This document shows positions 6,591 to 7,192 of a stretch of 7,192 nt of DNA, one piece after another. The translations under genes were made by a program, and so were the position numbers. Position 1 is the stretch's first letter, and each line of letters opens with the position of its first letter. The notes beneath the pieces were generated by a model, which ran no database searches, had not been told where the DNA came from, and was given only the letters and a program-made list of their open reading frames with translations. This DNA is from Betaproteobacteria bacterium. Its GTDB lineage: Bacteria; Pseudomonadota; Gammaproteobacteria; Burkholderiales; Rhodocyclaceae. The stretch covers positions 1 through 7,192 of the forward strand of contig JAGWUW010000133.1 of NCBI GenBank assembly GCA_028868235.1, read 5' to 3'.

Positions 6591-7192
6591 ATGAGCCACC
6601 CCTTGCAAGCCACCATCGACGAACTCTGGGAACGTCGCACCGAACTGACCACCCAATCTGCCGACGCCATCAAGGTGATCGAATCCGTTATCGGTGATCT
6701 GGACAGCGGCAAGCTGCGTATCGCTGAAAAAATCAATGGTGAGTGGGTCGTCAACCAGTGGGCCAAAAAGGCCGTGCTGCTCTCCTTCCGTACCCGTGAC
6801 AACCGCGTCCAGGAAGCTGGCGACGTCCGTTTCTACGACAAGGTCGACACCAAGTTCCAGGGCTGGACCGAAGAGCAGTTCCGTCAGGGCGGCTTCCGCG
6901 TCGTGCCGGGCACCATCGTCCGCAAGGGATCCTTCGTCGCCAAGAACGCCGTGCTGATGCCGTCCTTCGTCAATATCGGCGCCTACGTCGATGAAGGCAC
7001 GATGGTCGACACCTGGGCCACCGTCGGCTCCTGCGCGCAGATCGGCAAGAACGTGCACCTCTCCGGCGGCGTCGGTATCGGCGGCGTGCTCGAACCGATC
7101 CAGGCCGGCCCGGTGATCATCGAAGACAACTGCTTCATCGGCGCGCGCTCGGAAGTGGTCGAGGGCGTGGTGGTGGGCGAAGGCTCGGTCAT
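6591..7192 (+). CDS. dapD: Tetrahydrodipicolinate N-succinyltransferase DapD, 3' end cut by window edge
   Basis: DapD transfers succinyl from succinyl-CoA to 2,3,4,5-tetrahydrodipicolinate, committing carbon to the succinylase branch toward meso-diaminopimelate and lysine. Its product is the substrate of the DapC reaction encoded just upstream. The frame is open from the ATG at 6591 to the right edge, giving 200 codons of a family of about 273. The N-terminal alpha-helical domain ([16 protein letters not shown]) is followed from about residue 105 by the left-handed beta-helix of hexapeptide repeats, with [34 protein letters not shown] and [15 protein letters not shown]140 and E188 correspond to the catalytic pair known as D141 and E189 in related enzymes. 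About 70 residues, including the rest of the beta-helix and the C-terminal domain, lie outside. The 16-nt spacing to dapC indicates an operon. Confidence 0.97.
   Translation, partial: MSHPLQATIDELWERRTELTTQSADAIKVIESVIGDLDSGKLRIAEKINGEWVVNQWAKKAVLLSFRTRDNRVQEAGDVRFYDKVDTKFQGWTEEQFRQGGFRVVPGTIVRKGSFVAKNAVLMPSFVNIGAYVDEGTMVDTWATVGSCAQIGKNVHLSGGVGIGGVLEPIQAGPVIIEDNCFIGARSEVVEGVVVGEGSV

Noticed and set aside
6492..7058. Minus-strand frame of 188 codons across the dapC end and dapD
   Set aside because: Asp/Gly/Val-rich mirror of the dapD beta-helix codons; dapD is clear on the plus strand.

Overview
The window reads as ordinary chromosomal DNA of a betaproteobacterium, most likely of the Rhodocyclales type (Dechloromonas/Azoarcus-like). 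That placement is an inference from the style of the SMC, DapC and DapD proteins, the moderately high GC content and the presence of a stand-alone bacteriohemerythrin. No mobile element, CRISPR array, RNA gene or prophage signal is visible.

Layout. Positions 1-3428 (minus strand) are almost the whole smc gene for the chromosome-structuring ATPase, missing only its extreme C-terminus off the left edge. Divergent from it, after a 109-nt gap with candidate promoter elements, is a plus-strand pair: a guanine deaminase of the small Bacillus GuaD type (3538-4011), then an unidentified 104-residue protein that looks winged-helix-like (4024-4338). Converging on that pair are two minus-strand genes: a single-domain bacteriohemerythrin (4379-4834) with its own good promoter and strong ribosome binding site, and upstream of it a small cysteine-containing putative lipoprotein (4942-5325). 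Divergent from the lipoprotein is the lysine/diaminopimelate pair dapC (5384-6574) and dapD (from 6591, running off the right edge).

How the genes relate. DapD and DapC catalyse consecutive steps of the succinylase branch of meso-diaminopimelate/lysine synthesis and are probably co-transcribed. SMC acts in chromosome compaction and segregation. The central block (guanine deaminase, the 104-residue protein, hemerythrin, lipoprotein) looks like a small accessory insert between two housekeeping loci. I see no proof that its members work together.

The most notable non-coding signal is a perfect 7-bp inverted repeat that frames the -10 box of the hemerythrin promoter, which looks like an operator. 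I found no convincing new multi-gene system. The least explained genes are the 104-residue protein, which lies in the same frame as the deaminase behind a single TGA, and the Cys-rich lipoprotein.
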